This document shows, piece by piece, positions 8,021 through 15,274 of a DNA stretch of 43,565 bases. The position numbers and the translations under genes are program-made. Location: assembly GCF_002160865.1 (NCBI RefSeq), contig NZ_NFLJ01000026.1, forward strand, positions 1-43,565, given 5' to 3'. This DNA comes from Massiliimicrobium timonense. GTDB taxonomy: Bacteria > Bacillota_I > Bacilli_A > Erysipelotrichales > Coprobacillaceae. Position 1 is the first letter of the stretch. The number at the start of each line of letters is the position of its first letter. A model generated the notes under the pieces. The model saw only the letters and a list, made by a program, of their open reading frames with translations, was not told where the DNA came from and did not search any database.

Positions 8021-8213
8021 GAAATCAGGATGTGTAGCATTACAAACTGAAGCAGGAGAAGAAATGGCTCAATTTGCTGATGCTTTACAAGAAAAATTAG
8101 GATATGATATTCAAATAATAACTATTAGTAGACCAACTGCATATGGAGAATATGAACCATATCATTTTGTTAATAGTTATGATGAATTCAGTAAACAAGC
8201 AAGTCAATTGTAG
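7992..8213 (+). CDS. Small DUF6718-like protein overlapping the RelA/SpoT-domain gene
   Basis: The 73-residue soluble protein begins [19 protein letters not shown] and has a central [16 protein letters not shown] block. I associate this pattern with DUF6718-type proteins that recur beside small synthetase genes in gut Firmicutes, but that link is from memory. It overlaps the upstream gene by 29 bases in another frame, and its site GAGGAGGTG is stronger than that of the upstream gene. This would favour excess of the small protein, as expected for an antitoxin. A weak hairpin with T run follows at about 8258-8275. Function is unproven. Confidence 0.6.
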   Translation: MCYLIAKRFKKSGCVALQTEAGEEMAQFADALQEKLGYDIQIITISRPTAYGEYEPYHFVNSYDEFSKQASQL

Positions 8214-8374
8214 AAAATTGAACATTATTATTTTAAGGTTTTTCTTTGTAATAACAACAAGGAATGCCTTTTTTATTCTTTTTAGAAGTTATAATAATCC
8301 TTGAGAATTATCTTATATAGAAGTAGAATCTAATAAAGATACTGTTAAATCCTAATTTATGGAGGTGTTTCATT

Positions 8375-8566
8375 ATGGATAAACGTAAAAAAATAAAAGT
8401 AATTACAACAATAATTTGCCTGTTATTAAGTATATTTGCTTTATATACTTTTATTTTTATTGCAGAAGTTTCTAAAGGATGGAGAATTGTCTTAATTATA
8501 ATAGCGATATTTTGGATAATTTCAGGAATATCTAACTTATTAGAATATTTTGGAAAACAAAAATGA
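8375..8566 (+). CDS. Two-helix small membrane protein
   Basis: The 63 residues consist of a basic N-terminus (MDKRKKIK), two hydrophobic helices separated by AEVSKGWR, and a tail LLEYFGKQK. TATGGAGGTG precedes the ATG at good distance. A decayed relative survives at 39260-39334 (IAFIIIGLGWLISAIS and ENFKK), which supports this as a real gene family of the islands. No function is recognised. Confidence 0.5.
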   Translation: MDKRKKIKVITTIICLLLSIFALYTFIFIAEVSKGWRIVLIIIAIFWIISGISNLLEYFGKQK

Positions 8567-8607
8567 TAAAAAACCTAATTTAGAAAAGAAAGGGTGATTC
8601 TTTATTC

Positions 8608-9423
8608 ATGATATATTTAAGAAGTTTTCAATTGAGTGATTCACAAATATCTAATCCTCATATCTATCCTTATAATGTTTTTAGAGATAAAGATATAGAG
8701 CCTTTTGTATTTTCTCCAATAACAGTCTTTTATGGCAATAATGGTTCTGGAAAATCAACATTACTTAATATTATTGCTAATAAATTAAGTATGAGAGGTC
8801 AAGAAAATGCTACGAGTAATTTATATGGTACAAAAAATTACTACGATGCATTCTGTTTTGAATGTTCTTATTGTCTAGGTGAAGATGAACTTGGTCATAA
8901 GATTAAATGTCTGCCAGTGAATAGTCGCTATATCAAAAGCGAAGATATTTTATATGAGGTGAAGAAAATTCAACAGAAACAAGTGTTATCAGATGGAATG
9001 TTGTATGATTATGTAAAAAAGGGAATGACAAAGGAAGAAGCAAGACAATATTTGGAATCAAAAGAAGGTTCTAGACAGATGGAATATATCATGTTTGCTC
9101 AAGAAAAATATTCTAATGGTGAAACATCTATGCAGTACTTCGATGACTTTTTGCAACCGGATGCATTATATTTATTAGATGAACCAGAAGTATCTCTTTC
9201 TCCTGCTAATCAAGTCACATTAGCAAAAGAAATTAATAATATGGCAAGATGGTTTCAGTGTCAATTTATTATCGCAACACATTCACCTTTTATGTTAGGA
9301 ACTCTGGATGCGAAAATATATAATCTTGATTCAAAAGAATATGCCATTATGAAATGGAGTGATTTAGAAAATGTGAGATATTTTTACAATTTTTTTAAAG
9401 AACATGAAAAAGAATTTGAATAA
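8608..9423 (+). CDS. AAA/ABC-type ATPase, stand-alone
   Basis: This 271-residue ATPase of the SMC/ABC-like AAA group has Walker A GNNGSGKST (43-51), an ABC-like signature YSNGET (168-173), Walker B with catalytic Glu in LYLLDEPE (187-194) and a switch His in IATHSPF (222-228). There is no membrane segment, so it is cytosolic. A coiled segment (115-165) between the A and B motifs has KMTKEEARQYLES-type helices. Relatives are often annotated simply as ATP-binding protein, and some sit in defence systems. No nuclease (OLD/TOPRIM) partner is adjacent, so a defence role is not supported. The ribosome site is modest (AAAGGGTG, about 13 bases upstream). Confidence 0.8.
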   Translation: MIYLRSFQLSDSQISNPHIYPYNVFRDKDIEPFVFSPITVFYGNNGSGKSTLLNIIANKLSMRGQENATSNLYGTKNYYDAFCFECSYCLGEDELGHKIKCLPVNSRYIKSEDILYEVKKIQQKQVLSDGMLYDYVKKGMTKEEARQYLESKEGSRQMEYIMFAQEKYSNGETSMQYFDDFLQPDALYLLDEPEVSLSPANQVTLAKEINNMARWFQCQFIIATHSPFMLGTLDAKIYNLDSKEYAIMKWSDLENVRYFYNFFKEHEKEFE

Positions 9424-9488
9424 ATCTTTTTCTATACGAAATATTGATTTCTAAGTTGATAAATAGTAATTTAAGGAGAAGTGATATT

Positions 9489-9971
9489 GTGATTAGAATT
9501 GAAAAAATAAATGCGAAAAATATATGGGATATACTAAAGCTACATGTGAGTAAGGAACAAGAATCGTTTGTTGCACCTAATGATTTGAGTATCATAGAAG
9601 CATATATATCGATAACAGGAAATGGACACGCTTTTCCATTTGGTATTTTTGAAGATGAAATTCCTGTTGGTTTCTTGATGATAGGTTATGATGTAGATGA
9701 ATCTTTTGATAATCCACCACAGATAGCTTATGGTAACTATAGTATCTGGCGATTGATGATTGATGAAAAATATCAAGGCAATGGATATGGAAAAGAAGCC
9801 ATTCGTTTAGCTTTAGAGTTTATTAGGACATTTCCGTGTGGTAAGGCAGAATATTGCTATTTATCTTATGAACCTGAAAATATAAATGCAAAAAGACTTT
9901 ATTCAAAATTTGACTTTATAGAGAATGGTGAAATGGATGGCGAAGAAATAGTTGCAGTTTTAAAATTATGA
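9489..9971 (+). CDS. GNAT family N-acetyltransferase (BltD/PaiA-like)
   Basis: A single-domain acetyltransferase of 160 aa that uses acetyl-CoA. The acetyl-CoA loop is YQGNGYGKEAI (Q-x-x-G-x-G/A type). A following helix LALEFIRTF and the NAKRLYSKFDFIENGEM block are typical of the spermidine or small-amine acetyltransferases. The start is GTG at 9489, placed 10 bases after AAGGAG. The ATG at 9444 in the same frame has no ribosome site. The substrate cannot be told from sequence. Confidence 0.8.
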   Translation: MIRIEKINAKNIWDILKLHVSKEQESFVAPNDLSIIEAYISITGNGHAFPFGIFEDEIPVGFLMIGYDVDESFDNPPQIAYGNYSIWRLMIDEKYQGNGYGKEAIRLALEFIRTFPCGKAEYCYLSYEPENINAKRLYSKFDFIENGEMDGEEIVAVLKL

Positions 9972-10104
9972 TAATAAGTAAGACTTGAGAATGAGGTACA
10001 TGATTGATTTCAATTCTGGTTTTAAATGGTTTATTAGCATTTCAAATCCTAAGTTTTTCATGAAATAGTATTTCGCATTAATATTTTCATAAGATTTGTT
10101 TATT

Positions 10105-10133
10105 TTGAATGTTATTATCAACATTGGTATAAT
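10105..10133 (+). promoter_or_regulatory. Sigma-A promoter of the lipoprotein gene
   Basis: TTGAAT, 17-bp spacer, TATAAT, with the predicted start near 10140 and the gene at 10162. Confidence 0.75.
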
Positions 10134-10161
10134 GATAATAGATAAAGAAAGGATGAGTCTT

Positions 10162-10773
10162 ATGAAAAAAGTTCTATTATTTGTTGTATGTGTTTTTGTG
10201 TTGATTGGGTGTACAAGTTCAAAGAAATCAAACAATAATAATGCTGAAAATGAATCTACAACATCAGGTGTAATCAATTATATTTCTGAAACAGCTTTAA
10301 CTCAAAGTGTTGTTGGTGATACAGAAGATGATTATCCTGTCTATGAATATGAATTAAGTCAGCCTTTGAAATCTGCAAGTATTTGTGTATATGAAAAAGA
10401 AAATGAATGGGAAAAACAGATAATATCTTACGAAGATGATATATATTCTCATGGACAAATAGCTATTGTTTTAGGTGATGAAACATACGATATTTATTTG
10501 ATCCATTCAGAAACTGAAAATAATATAATCAAATATAATTTTTCTCAACATTATTTAGAATCATTAAATAGCAATAAAGTCATGTTTGCAAATACATTAG
10601 ATAATAAAAAAATCGAAGCAAATGAAGAAATTGTCCTTTTTACAGTACTTGGAAAAAAAGATAATCCAATTGATCCACCTAACCCTGAAAATTTTACTAA
10701 AGAAAATTGTGATTATGGTATTGAAGTAACTATTACTTTTCATGACACAAAACAAGCACCAAGAAGTGAATAA
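10162..10773 (+). CDS. Lipoprotein of unknown function
   Basis: The 203-residue precursor has a lysine-containing N-region, a hydrophobic core (VLLFVVCVFVL) and the lipobox LIGC, so the mature protein is anchored at Cys 16 on the outer face of the membrane. A short Ser/Asn linker precedes an acidic, beta-rich domain with no recognised family. The start at 10162 is 9 bases after GAAAGGA. The upstream ATG at 10153 is in frame but abuts the ribosome site. A terminator follows at 10842. Confidence 0.75.
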   Translation: MKKVLLFVVCVFVLIGCTSSKKSNNNNAENESTTSGVINYISETALTQSVVGDTEDDYPVYEYELSQPLKSASICVYEKENEWEKQIISYEDDIYSHGQIAIVLGDETYDIYLIHSETENNIIKYNFSQHYLESLNSNKVMFANTLDNKKIEANEEIVLFTVLGKKDNPIDPPNPENFTKENCDYGIEVTITFHDTKQAPRSE

Positions 10774-10841
10774 TAATCAATAAAAAGTATATATAATTTT
10801 TAAAGGTTATTTCAGATAACACTTTAAGAGAAAAACTTATT

Positions 10842-10868
10842 GAAGAACTTATAGGAGTTCTTCTTTGT
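10842..10868 (+). terminator. Intrinsic terminator after the lipoprotein gene
   Basis: GAAGAAC and GTTCTTC, 7-bp perfect stem, 8-base loop, then TTTGTT. Confidence 0.7.
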
Positions 10869-10983
10869 TATAATATAACTACAGATTCTGTTGTTATTAT
10901 TTCATTTTTTAGCCTTACCTAATGAAAAGATAAACATAAGCATGAAAATATAAATTTAATCTTTATATAAGTAACATGTATTA

Positions 10984-11109
10984 ATGGTTCTATCTCAATA
11001 AAGAGATAGTATTGTTTTGAAAGATATTATTGATGGCGTAGAAAAAAGGATTTAAGGAAAAGAATTATTGAAAGAGTTTAATAATGAATGTTATGGTCAT
11101 ACTTTTTAA
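10984..11109 (+). pseudogene. Short decayed coding remnant
   Basis: One frame reads with two internal TAA stops and contains protein-like segments KDIIDGVEKRI and GKELLKEFNNECYGHTF. It lies in the 465-base gap between the lipoprotein and regulator genes. A CTATCTC/GAGATAG hairpin is at 10990-11009. The rest of the gap (10869-10983) shows nothing I can support. Weak evidence. Confidence 0.3.
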
Positions 11110-11121
11110 TAGTTATTTTTA

Positions 11122-11208
11122 TCGTTGCATATGATTTGGAACGATTTTTTCTTTCGTTGCGATAAAAATGCAACGATAATATTTTTCGTTGCAAAACGAA
11201 TGGAACGA
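11122..11208 (+). promoter_or_regulatory. Three operator sites, TCGTTGC-N9-GSAACGA, 32 bp apart
   Basis: Sites lie at 11122-11144, 11154-11176 and 11186-11208. Each is TCGTTGC, 9 bases, then GGAACGA, GCAACGA or GGAACGA; the middle one is a perfect inverted repeat. Start-to-start distance is exactly 32 bp both times (about three helical turns), placing them on one face of the DNA. The third site overlaps the -35 of the promoter. Likely bound by the downstream regulator or another dimeric repressor. Confidence 0.85.
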
Positions 11209-11217
11209 TAATATAAT
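11189..11217 (+). promoter_or_regulatory. Promoter of the AlbA-domain regulator gene
   Basis: TTGCAA, 17-bp spacer, TATAAT. The -35 and most of the spacer lie inside operator site 3, so site occupancy should block RNA polymerase. Confidence 0.75.
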
Positions 11218-11238
11218 ATATTCAAGGAGGAGACCGTT

Positions 11239-12492
11239 ATGAAAGAATCTAAAAATTTAGAGTGTAAAGAAACAATACAATCCAACACATTTCTCAAGAC
11301 AGTCAGTGCTTTCGCAAACTATGGAACAGGAAGAATTGTTTTTGGAATTGATGATGATGGTCAAGTCAAAGGAATAAAAAATACAATAGATGATTGTTTA
11401 AGTATTGAAAACAAGATGAATGATAATATGAATCCTGTGCCAGTATATGATTTGAATATTAATGATGATTCAACAATTACTCTTACTGTTTATGAAAGTG
11501 ACTTCAAACCTTATTTATATAAAGGAAAAGCATATAAAAGACACGATACATCAACTATTGAAGTAGATAGACTAGAATTGAACAGACTGATATTAGAAGG
11601 AAATCATCAATCATATGAAGAACTTGTTGCTCGAAAACAGGATTTAACGTTTCAATGTTTAGAAAAAGCTTTGAAAGATAAATTGGCTATACAAAAAGTC
11701 AATGATGATATTTTGAAAACATTAGATTTATATACAAAAAATCATCAATATAATAATGCAGCAGCATTACTTGCTGATCAAAATGATTATAAAGGTGTCG
11801 ATATGATAAGGTTTGGTCAAGATATTGATGAAATTATGGATAGAGTCACTTTAGAAAATAAGTCTATCTTGTTGTTATTGGAAGAAAGCGTTGAAATGTA
11901 TAAAAAATATTATCAATATGAAAAAATTGACGGAACTTCTAGAAAGATTGTCACACGTATTCCAGAAAATGCCTTTCGTGAAGCTATAGCCAACGCTATT
12001 ATTCATCGCTTCTGGGATATTGATGCATTTATAATGGTTAGTATGTTTGATGATAGAATTGAGATAAGATCTCCAGGAGGACTCCCTTCAGGAATGAGTG
12101 AATCAGAATATCTTGATGGACAGATTTCAATGCTTAGAAATCCAATTATAGGTAATGTTTTCTATAGACTGAGATATATAGAAATGTTTGGTACAGGAAT
12201 CAAAAGAATCAATAAATCCTATAACAATTCTTTAACGAAACCACAATTCAAAGTCTATGAGAACTCTATAACAATCATATTACCAACTGTATTAGATGTT
12301 ACTAATTTAACAAGTGAAGAACAACAGATTATACAGATTTTTCATGGGAATTTAAAACTATCAAGAGCAGAAATAGAAAAACAAAGTCATTATAATAAGG
12401 CAAAGCTTATTAGAATACTGAATTCATTATCTGATAAAAATATTATTTATAAGTCGGGGAAAGGGAGAGCTGTTAAATATCATTTACGTTAG
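11239..12492 (+). CDS. AlbA_2/Schlafen-type ATP-binding transcriptional regulator
   Basis: The 417-residue protein has an N-terminal AlbA_2 (divergent AAA/Schlafen-like) domain, with ECKETIQSNTFLKTVSAFANYGTG and VFGIDDDG kept within residues 8-41. A GHKL-type ATPase module follows, with N-box EAIANAIIHR (248-257), SPGGLP (278-283) and MFGTGIKRI (316-324). A C-terminal winged helix covers about 360-417 (LSRAEIEKQSHYNKAKLIRI). This architecture is widespread in Firmicutes and often linked to transcription control or phage defence; the mechanism is poorly known. AAGGAGG gives a clear start. Three operators overlap its promoter, so autoregulation is likely. It is transcribed alone and followed by a strong hairpin. 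Confidence 0.85.
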   Translation: MKESKNLECKETIQSNTFLKTVSAFANYGTGRIVFGIDDDGQVKGIKNTIDDCLSIENKMNDNMNPVPVYDLNINDDSTITLTVYESDFKPYLYKGKAYKRHDTSTIEVDRLELNRLILEGNHQSYEELVARKQDLTFQCLEKALKDKLAIQKVNDDILKTLDLYTKNHQYNNAAALLADQNDYKGVDMIRFGQDIDEIMDRVTLENKSILLLLEESVEMYKKYYQYEKIDGTSRKIVTRIPENAFREAIANAIIHRFWDIDAFIMVSMFDDRIEIRSPGGLPSGMSESEYLDGQISMLRNPIIGNVFYRLRYIEMFGTGIKRINKSYNNSLTKPQFKVYENSITIILPTVLDVTNLTSEEQQIIQIFHGNLKLSRAEIEKQSHYNKAKLIRILNSLSDKNIIYKSGKGRAVKYHLR

Positions 12493-12536
12493 AACAATGG
12501 ATACACAGGAATTTTATAACTTTATGTTACATTTAC

Positions 12537-12566
12537 AATAAGAAAGATGTGTTTATCTTTCTTATT
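12537..12566 (+). terminator. Strong hairpin after the AlbA-domain gene
   Basis: AATAAGAAAGAT and ATCTTTCTTATT pair perfectly over 12 bp with a 6-base loop. The T-rich 3' arm serves in place of a long T run. It ends 4 bases before the next gene's ribosome site. Confidence 0.6.
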
Positions 12567-12582
12567 GATAGGAGGAATAACG

Positions 12583-12957
12583 ATGTTTGTTTTGACGTCA
12601 ACAGATATATGGTTTCTAATGGCATGTTCATTTCTTATGCTTAAAAGAGTTTTTTCACAAAGTTATCAAAAATATAGCCGTTGGCATATGTTAAAATATT
12701 CTAAAGGCTTATACATTATGCTAACTCTATTCATTCCAGCAGTTTTATTTTATTCATATTATTCATTTTCAAAATCGGAAATTAATGATTGGAAATTAAT
12801 TCTTATATATCTATTGTTTGTAGGAATAGATGTCTATGAATTCTATCATCAGCAATTCATAACGGAACGTTTTTCATGGTTATCAATCAAACAAGAAAAT
12901 GTTAAATTAAAAATCTTAGGTGTTTTACTTGTAATAAGTATTTTGGCGTTTTTATAG
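12583..12957 (+). CDS. Small membrane protein of unknown function
   Basis: The 124-residue protein has about four hydrophobic segments (near residues 5-20, 45-65, 75-90 and 108-124) separated by basic loops such as KRVFSQSYQKYSRWHMLKYSK. ATAGGAGG sits 8 bases before ATG 12583; the longer frame from 12547 starts inside the upstream hairpin and is rejected. No family is recognised. It is probably co-transcribed with the gene at 13008. Confidence 0.5.
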   Translation: MFVLTSTDIWFLMACSFLMLKRVFSQSYQKYSRWHMLKYSKGLYIMLTLFIPAVLFYSYYSFSKSEINDWKLILIYLLFVGIDVYEFYHQQFITERFSWLSIKQENVKLKILGVLLVISILAFL

Positions 12958-13007
12958 CGATACAAATTGTCTTATAAAATAGATTATTATATAAGGGGAT
13001 GATAAGA

Positions 13008-13592
13008 ATGACAAAAATAGTGAAAATGATAGGTATTTTGCTGATTATAGGTTTAGGTATCTATGTTATTGTTTATTTGATCATTCAATCACTCTTTATT
13101 GATGTCAACAAGATACATAATTTCCAAAATATAAAAGATTTTGAGAAATATTCTCATTTGTCATTTTATGACCTTTATGATTTTGATGCTTTTATCAATA
13201 CAGGTGAATATAAGCTTTTAAGTGTACATGAAAATTATTTTATTCATTTTGAAGATTATGAACCTTATGAGTATATTTTTACATTAGATTCCAAAACTAC
13301 AGAATATACTATTCATCAACAAACGAGTTATCCACAGTCTATTATTGGAAAAGAAGAAATGATTGTTGTTGATGATGCTCAAGTGATTGTGAATATGAAT
13401 ACTGATACAAATGAATGTTATTTTACAGTTTATTTGGATGATTGTTATTATCGTATAAGATATACAATGCTCAATCATATCTCACAGGATGAAATCATAT
13501 CGAAAATAAAAGATTATGTTCATTTTAATAATGAATTGCATAAAGAGAAGCTTGGTGAAGCTTCTCTTTTGAAACATTATAAAATAGTATGA
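13008..13592 (+). CDS. Membrane-anchored protein of unknown function
   Basis: The 194 residues begin with a single N-terminal hydrophobic helix (IVKMIGILLIIGLGIYVIVY), followed by an acidic, Tyr-rich domain predicted outside the cell. No family is recognised. AAGGGGATG lies 7-8 bases before ATG 13008; the in-frame ATG at 12999 is inside that site. An intrinsic-terminator-like hairpin is embedded in the last codons, so the C-terminus (KEKLGEASLL) is encoded by the hairpin itself. Confidence 0.5.
   Translation: MTKIVKMIGILLIIGLGIYVIVYLIIQSLFIDVNKIHNFQNIKDFEKYSHLSFYDLYDFDAFINTGEYKLLSVHENYFIHFEDYEPYEYIFTLDSKTTEYTIHQQTSYPQSIIGKEEMIVVDDAQVIVNMNTDTNECYFTVYLDDCYYRIRYTMLNHISQDEIISKIKDYVHFNNELHKEKLGEASLLKHYKIV
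13542..13570 (+). terminator. Terminator-like hairpin inside the 3' end of a coding region
   Basis: AAAGAGAAGCTT and AAGCTTCTCTTT pair over 12 bp with a 4-base loop, ending in TTTT. It lies 20 bases before the stop codon of the upstream gene. Confidence 0.6.
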
Positions 13593-13606
13593 CTTTAAAT
13601 AGTTAT

Positions 13607-13629
13607 TAAAAAGATGTTTTAATCATCTT
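13607..13629 (-). terminator. Terminator of purF overlapping its stop codon
   Basis: On the minus strand AAGATG pairs with CATCTT around a 7-base loop and is followed by a T run. The stem contains the purF 3' end. Confidence 0.55.
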
Positions 13630-15019
13630 GAAAATCATTATCATAAAGAGGTGTGACATATTGCTTATTAAAACATGCCATACATAAATCACAGGTATGT
13701 TCTTTTTTAAAATGAATAGATTTTTTCAGTCCTTCTTCACTGATAAAGGCTAGTGAATCTGCACCGATGTATTCGCAAAGCTCCTGAGTTGTCATCTTGT
13801 GAGAAATCAGTTCATCAAGAGTAGACGTGTCTACACCATAGAAACAAGGATATTTGATTGCAGGTGAAGCAATTCTGACATGAACTTCAATAGCTCCTGC
13901 TTCTTTAAGTAATTTAATAATACGTCTAGAAGTTGTACCTCGTACAATAGAGTCGTCAATCATGATGACTCTTTTTTGATTGACAATAGAAGAAACCGCA
14001 GAAAGTTTCATGCGTACACCTTGATCTCTTAATTCTTGCGTAGGCTGAATGAATGTTCTTCCAACATATTTGTTTTTAGTCAGTCCCATTTCATAAGGGA
14101 TGTGCGAAGCTTCTGAATATCCAATGGCAGCGGAAATAGAAGAATCAGGCACCCCAATCACGATATCAGCATCTACTGGACTTTCTAAATAAAGTTGTTT
14201 TCCAGCATTTTTACGTGTTGTATGAACATTGATACCATCAAGGATACTGTCGGGACGAGAAAAATATACATATTCCATAGCACAGATCTTATCATGTATA
14301 GGCTGTTTTGTATAAAGACGAGATAACAATTGATTGCCTTTGACTCTGACTATTTCTCCTGGCTCGACATCTCTTAAGAATTTAGCACCTACAATATCTA
14401 ATGCACATGTTTCTGATGCAAAGACATATGCTCCATTAGGGAGCTGTCCAATAGCTAGTGGTCTTAATCCATAACGATCTCTGACAGCATACAGACGATC
14501 TTCTAGAAGAATGAGAAAAGCAAAAGCTCCATCCAACTGTTCTAATGCCATACAAATACGATCAATCATATGACCTTTGGCACGTTTAATAAGATGTCCT
14601 AAGATTTCTGTATCTGATGAAGATGAGAAGATACTCCCTTGTTCTTCCAGTTTTTCTTTGAGTACATTCGCATTCACAATATTTCCATTATGACAAATTC
14701 CCATGTCACCAGCCATGGTTCTAAAAAGCAATGGCTGTACATTCATAATACCGCCACCACCAGCAGTTGAATAACGCACATGACCAATAGCGTGAATACC
14801 ATTCATCTGATTAATTTTTTCACTGTTAAAAACTTCTGTGACCAATCCTTCTCCTTTATGAATAGAAAGTTTATGATCATTTGCAACTAAAATACCAGCA
14901 CCTTCCTGTCCACGATGTTGCAGAGCATGTAAACCATAATAACAAAGTTTGGCAGCACTTGGGTGTTGAAAAACACCAAATACACCACATTCTTCATGTA
15001 ATTCTTTTAAATCATCCAT
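13619..15019 (-). CDS. purF: Amidophosphoribosyltransferase
   Basis: This enzyme catalyses the first committed step of purine synthesis: PRPP plus glutamine gives 5-phosphoribosylamine. The 466 residues begin with a ten-residue propeptide before the catalytic Cys in EECGVFGV, so self-cleavage is expected. The glutaminase domain carries LQHRGQEGAG, HVRYSTAG and CHNGNIVN. The PRPP loop is VIMIDDSIVRGTTSRR (about residue 350). C-terminal CDLCMACF plus earlier Cys residues fit the four-Cys [4Fe-4S] ligands of the oxygen-sensitive Bacillus type. It stands apart from other pur genes, divergent from glnN, and has a structured leader that may control translation. Confidence 0.96.
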   Translation of the reverse strand: MDDLKELHEECGVFGVFQHPSAAKLCYYGLHALQHRGQEGAGILVANDHKLSIHKGEGLVTEVFNSEKINQMNGIHAIGHVRYSTAGGGGIMNVQPLLFRTMAGDMGICHNGNIVNANVLKEKLEEQGSIFSSSSDTEILGHLIKRAKGHMIDRICMALEQLDGAFAFLILLEDRLYAVRDRYGLRPLAIGQLPNGAYVFASETCALDIVGAKFLRDVEPGEIVRVKGNQLLSRLYTKQPIHDKICAMEYVYFSRPDSILDGINVHTTRKNAGKQLYLESPVDADIVIGVPDSSISAAIGYSEASHIPYEMGLTKNKYVGRTFIQPTQELRDQGVRMKLSAVSSIVNQKRVIMIDDSIVRGTTSRRIIKLLKEAGAIEVHVRIASPAIKYPCFYGVDTSTLDELISHKMTTQELCEYIGADSLAFISEEGLKKSIHFKKEHTCDLCMACFNKQYVTPLYDNDFQDD

Positions 15020-15021
15020 TT

Positions 15022-15122
15022 ATATTCTCCTTATTCATAAAAGAATAGGAGATATATATTGAGATTTGTTGTATAAGATGTTACACAAAAATATGTACTT
15101 TGGGATTCAATATCTCCTATTC
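15022..15122 (-). promoter_or_regulatory. purF 5' leader with alternative pairing around the Shine-Dalgarno site (candidate RNA switch)
   Basis: On the minus-strand RNA the 5' end (15122-15110) reads GAAUAGGAGAUAU and pairs perfectly over 13 bp with AUAUCUCCUAUUC (15055-15043). The Shine-Dalgarno segment GAAUAAGGAGAAUAU (15036-15022) can pair with the same middle segment across a 6-base loop, leaving two unpaired A. The two pairings exclude each other: one exposes the ribosome site, the other hides it. About 54 bases (15109-15056) lie between the outer arms and could hold a sensor. I do not recognise a known riboswitch class in them. Confidence 0.6.
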
Positions 15123-15128
15123 GTGAAT

Positions 15129-15157
15129 ATTATAGCGAAAGAATTGTGTTTTTTCAA
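15129..15157 (-). promoter_or_regulatory. Sigma-A promoter of purF
   Basis: On the minus strand: TTGAAA, 17-bp spacer, TATAAT. Start is predicted near 15122, exactly at the 5' arm of the leader hairpin. No PurBox (CCGAAC-like) is seen. Confidence 0.85.
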
Positions 15158-15182
15158 TAGAATATAATAATAATTTATTAAA

Positions 15183-15222
15183 ATGATAAAAAATCATTGA
15201 CAAAAATGATTCGCTGTATCAT
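15183..15222 (+). promoter_or_regulatory. Alternating ATGAT/ATCAT half-sites over the glnN promoter
   Basis: ATGAT (15183), ATCAT (15193), ATGAT (15206) and ATCAT (15218) form two inverted pairs with 5- and 7-base gaps. They cover the region upstream of the -35, the -35 and the -10. This does not match the GlnR or TnrA box (TGTNA-N7-TNACA). Possible operator; AT-rich chance is not excluded. Confidence 0.35.
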
Positions 15223-15225
15223 AAT
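15197..15225 (+). promoter_or_regulatory. Sigma-A promoter of the glnN operon
   Basis: TTGACA, 17-bp spacer, CATAAT. Start is near 15232. A TAAACG-N9-CGTTTA hairpin (15236-15256) then forms the first part of the mRNA leader. Confidence 0.8.
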
Positions 15226-15274
15226 GCAAGATAAGTAAACGAGAAATAAGCGTTTATAAGAAGGAGTGATAGAT

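Noticed and set aside
8608-9423. Anti-phage ATPase-nuclease system (Gabija/OLD-like)
   Set aside because: The ATPase stands alone. Neighbours are a small membrane protein and an acetyltransferase, and no TOPRIM, helicase or nuclease gene is adjacent.
11122-11208. A short CRISPR-like array
   Set aside because: The three 32-bp-spaced units are inverted-repeat operators overlapping a promoter. The repeated part is palindromic half-sites with a 9-base gap, there are only three, and no cas gene is near.
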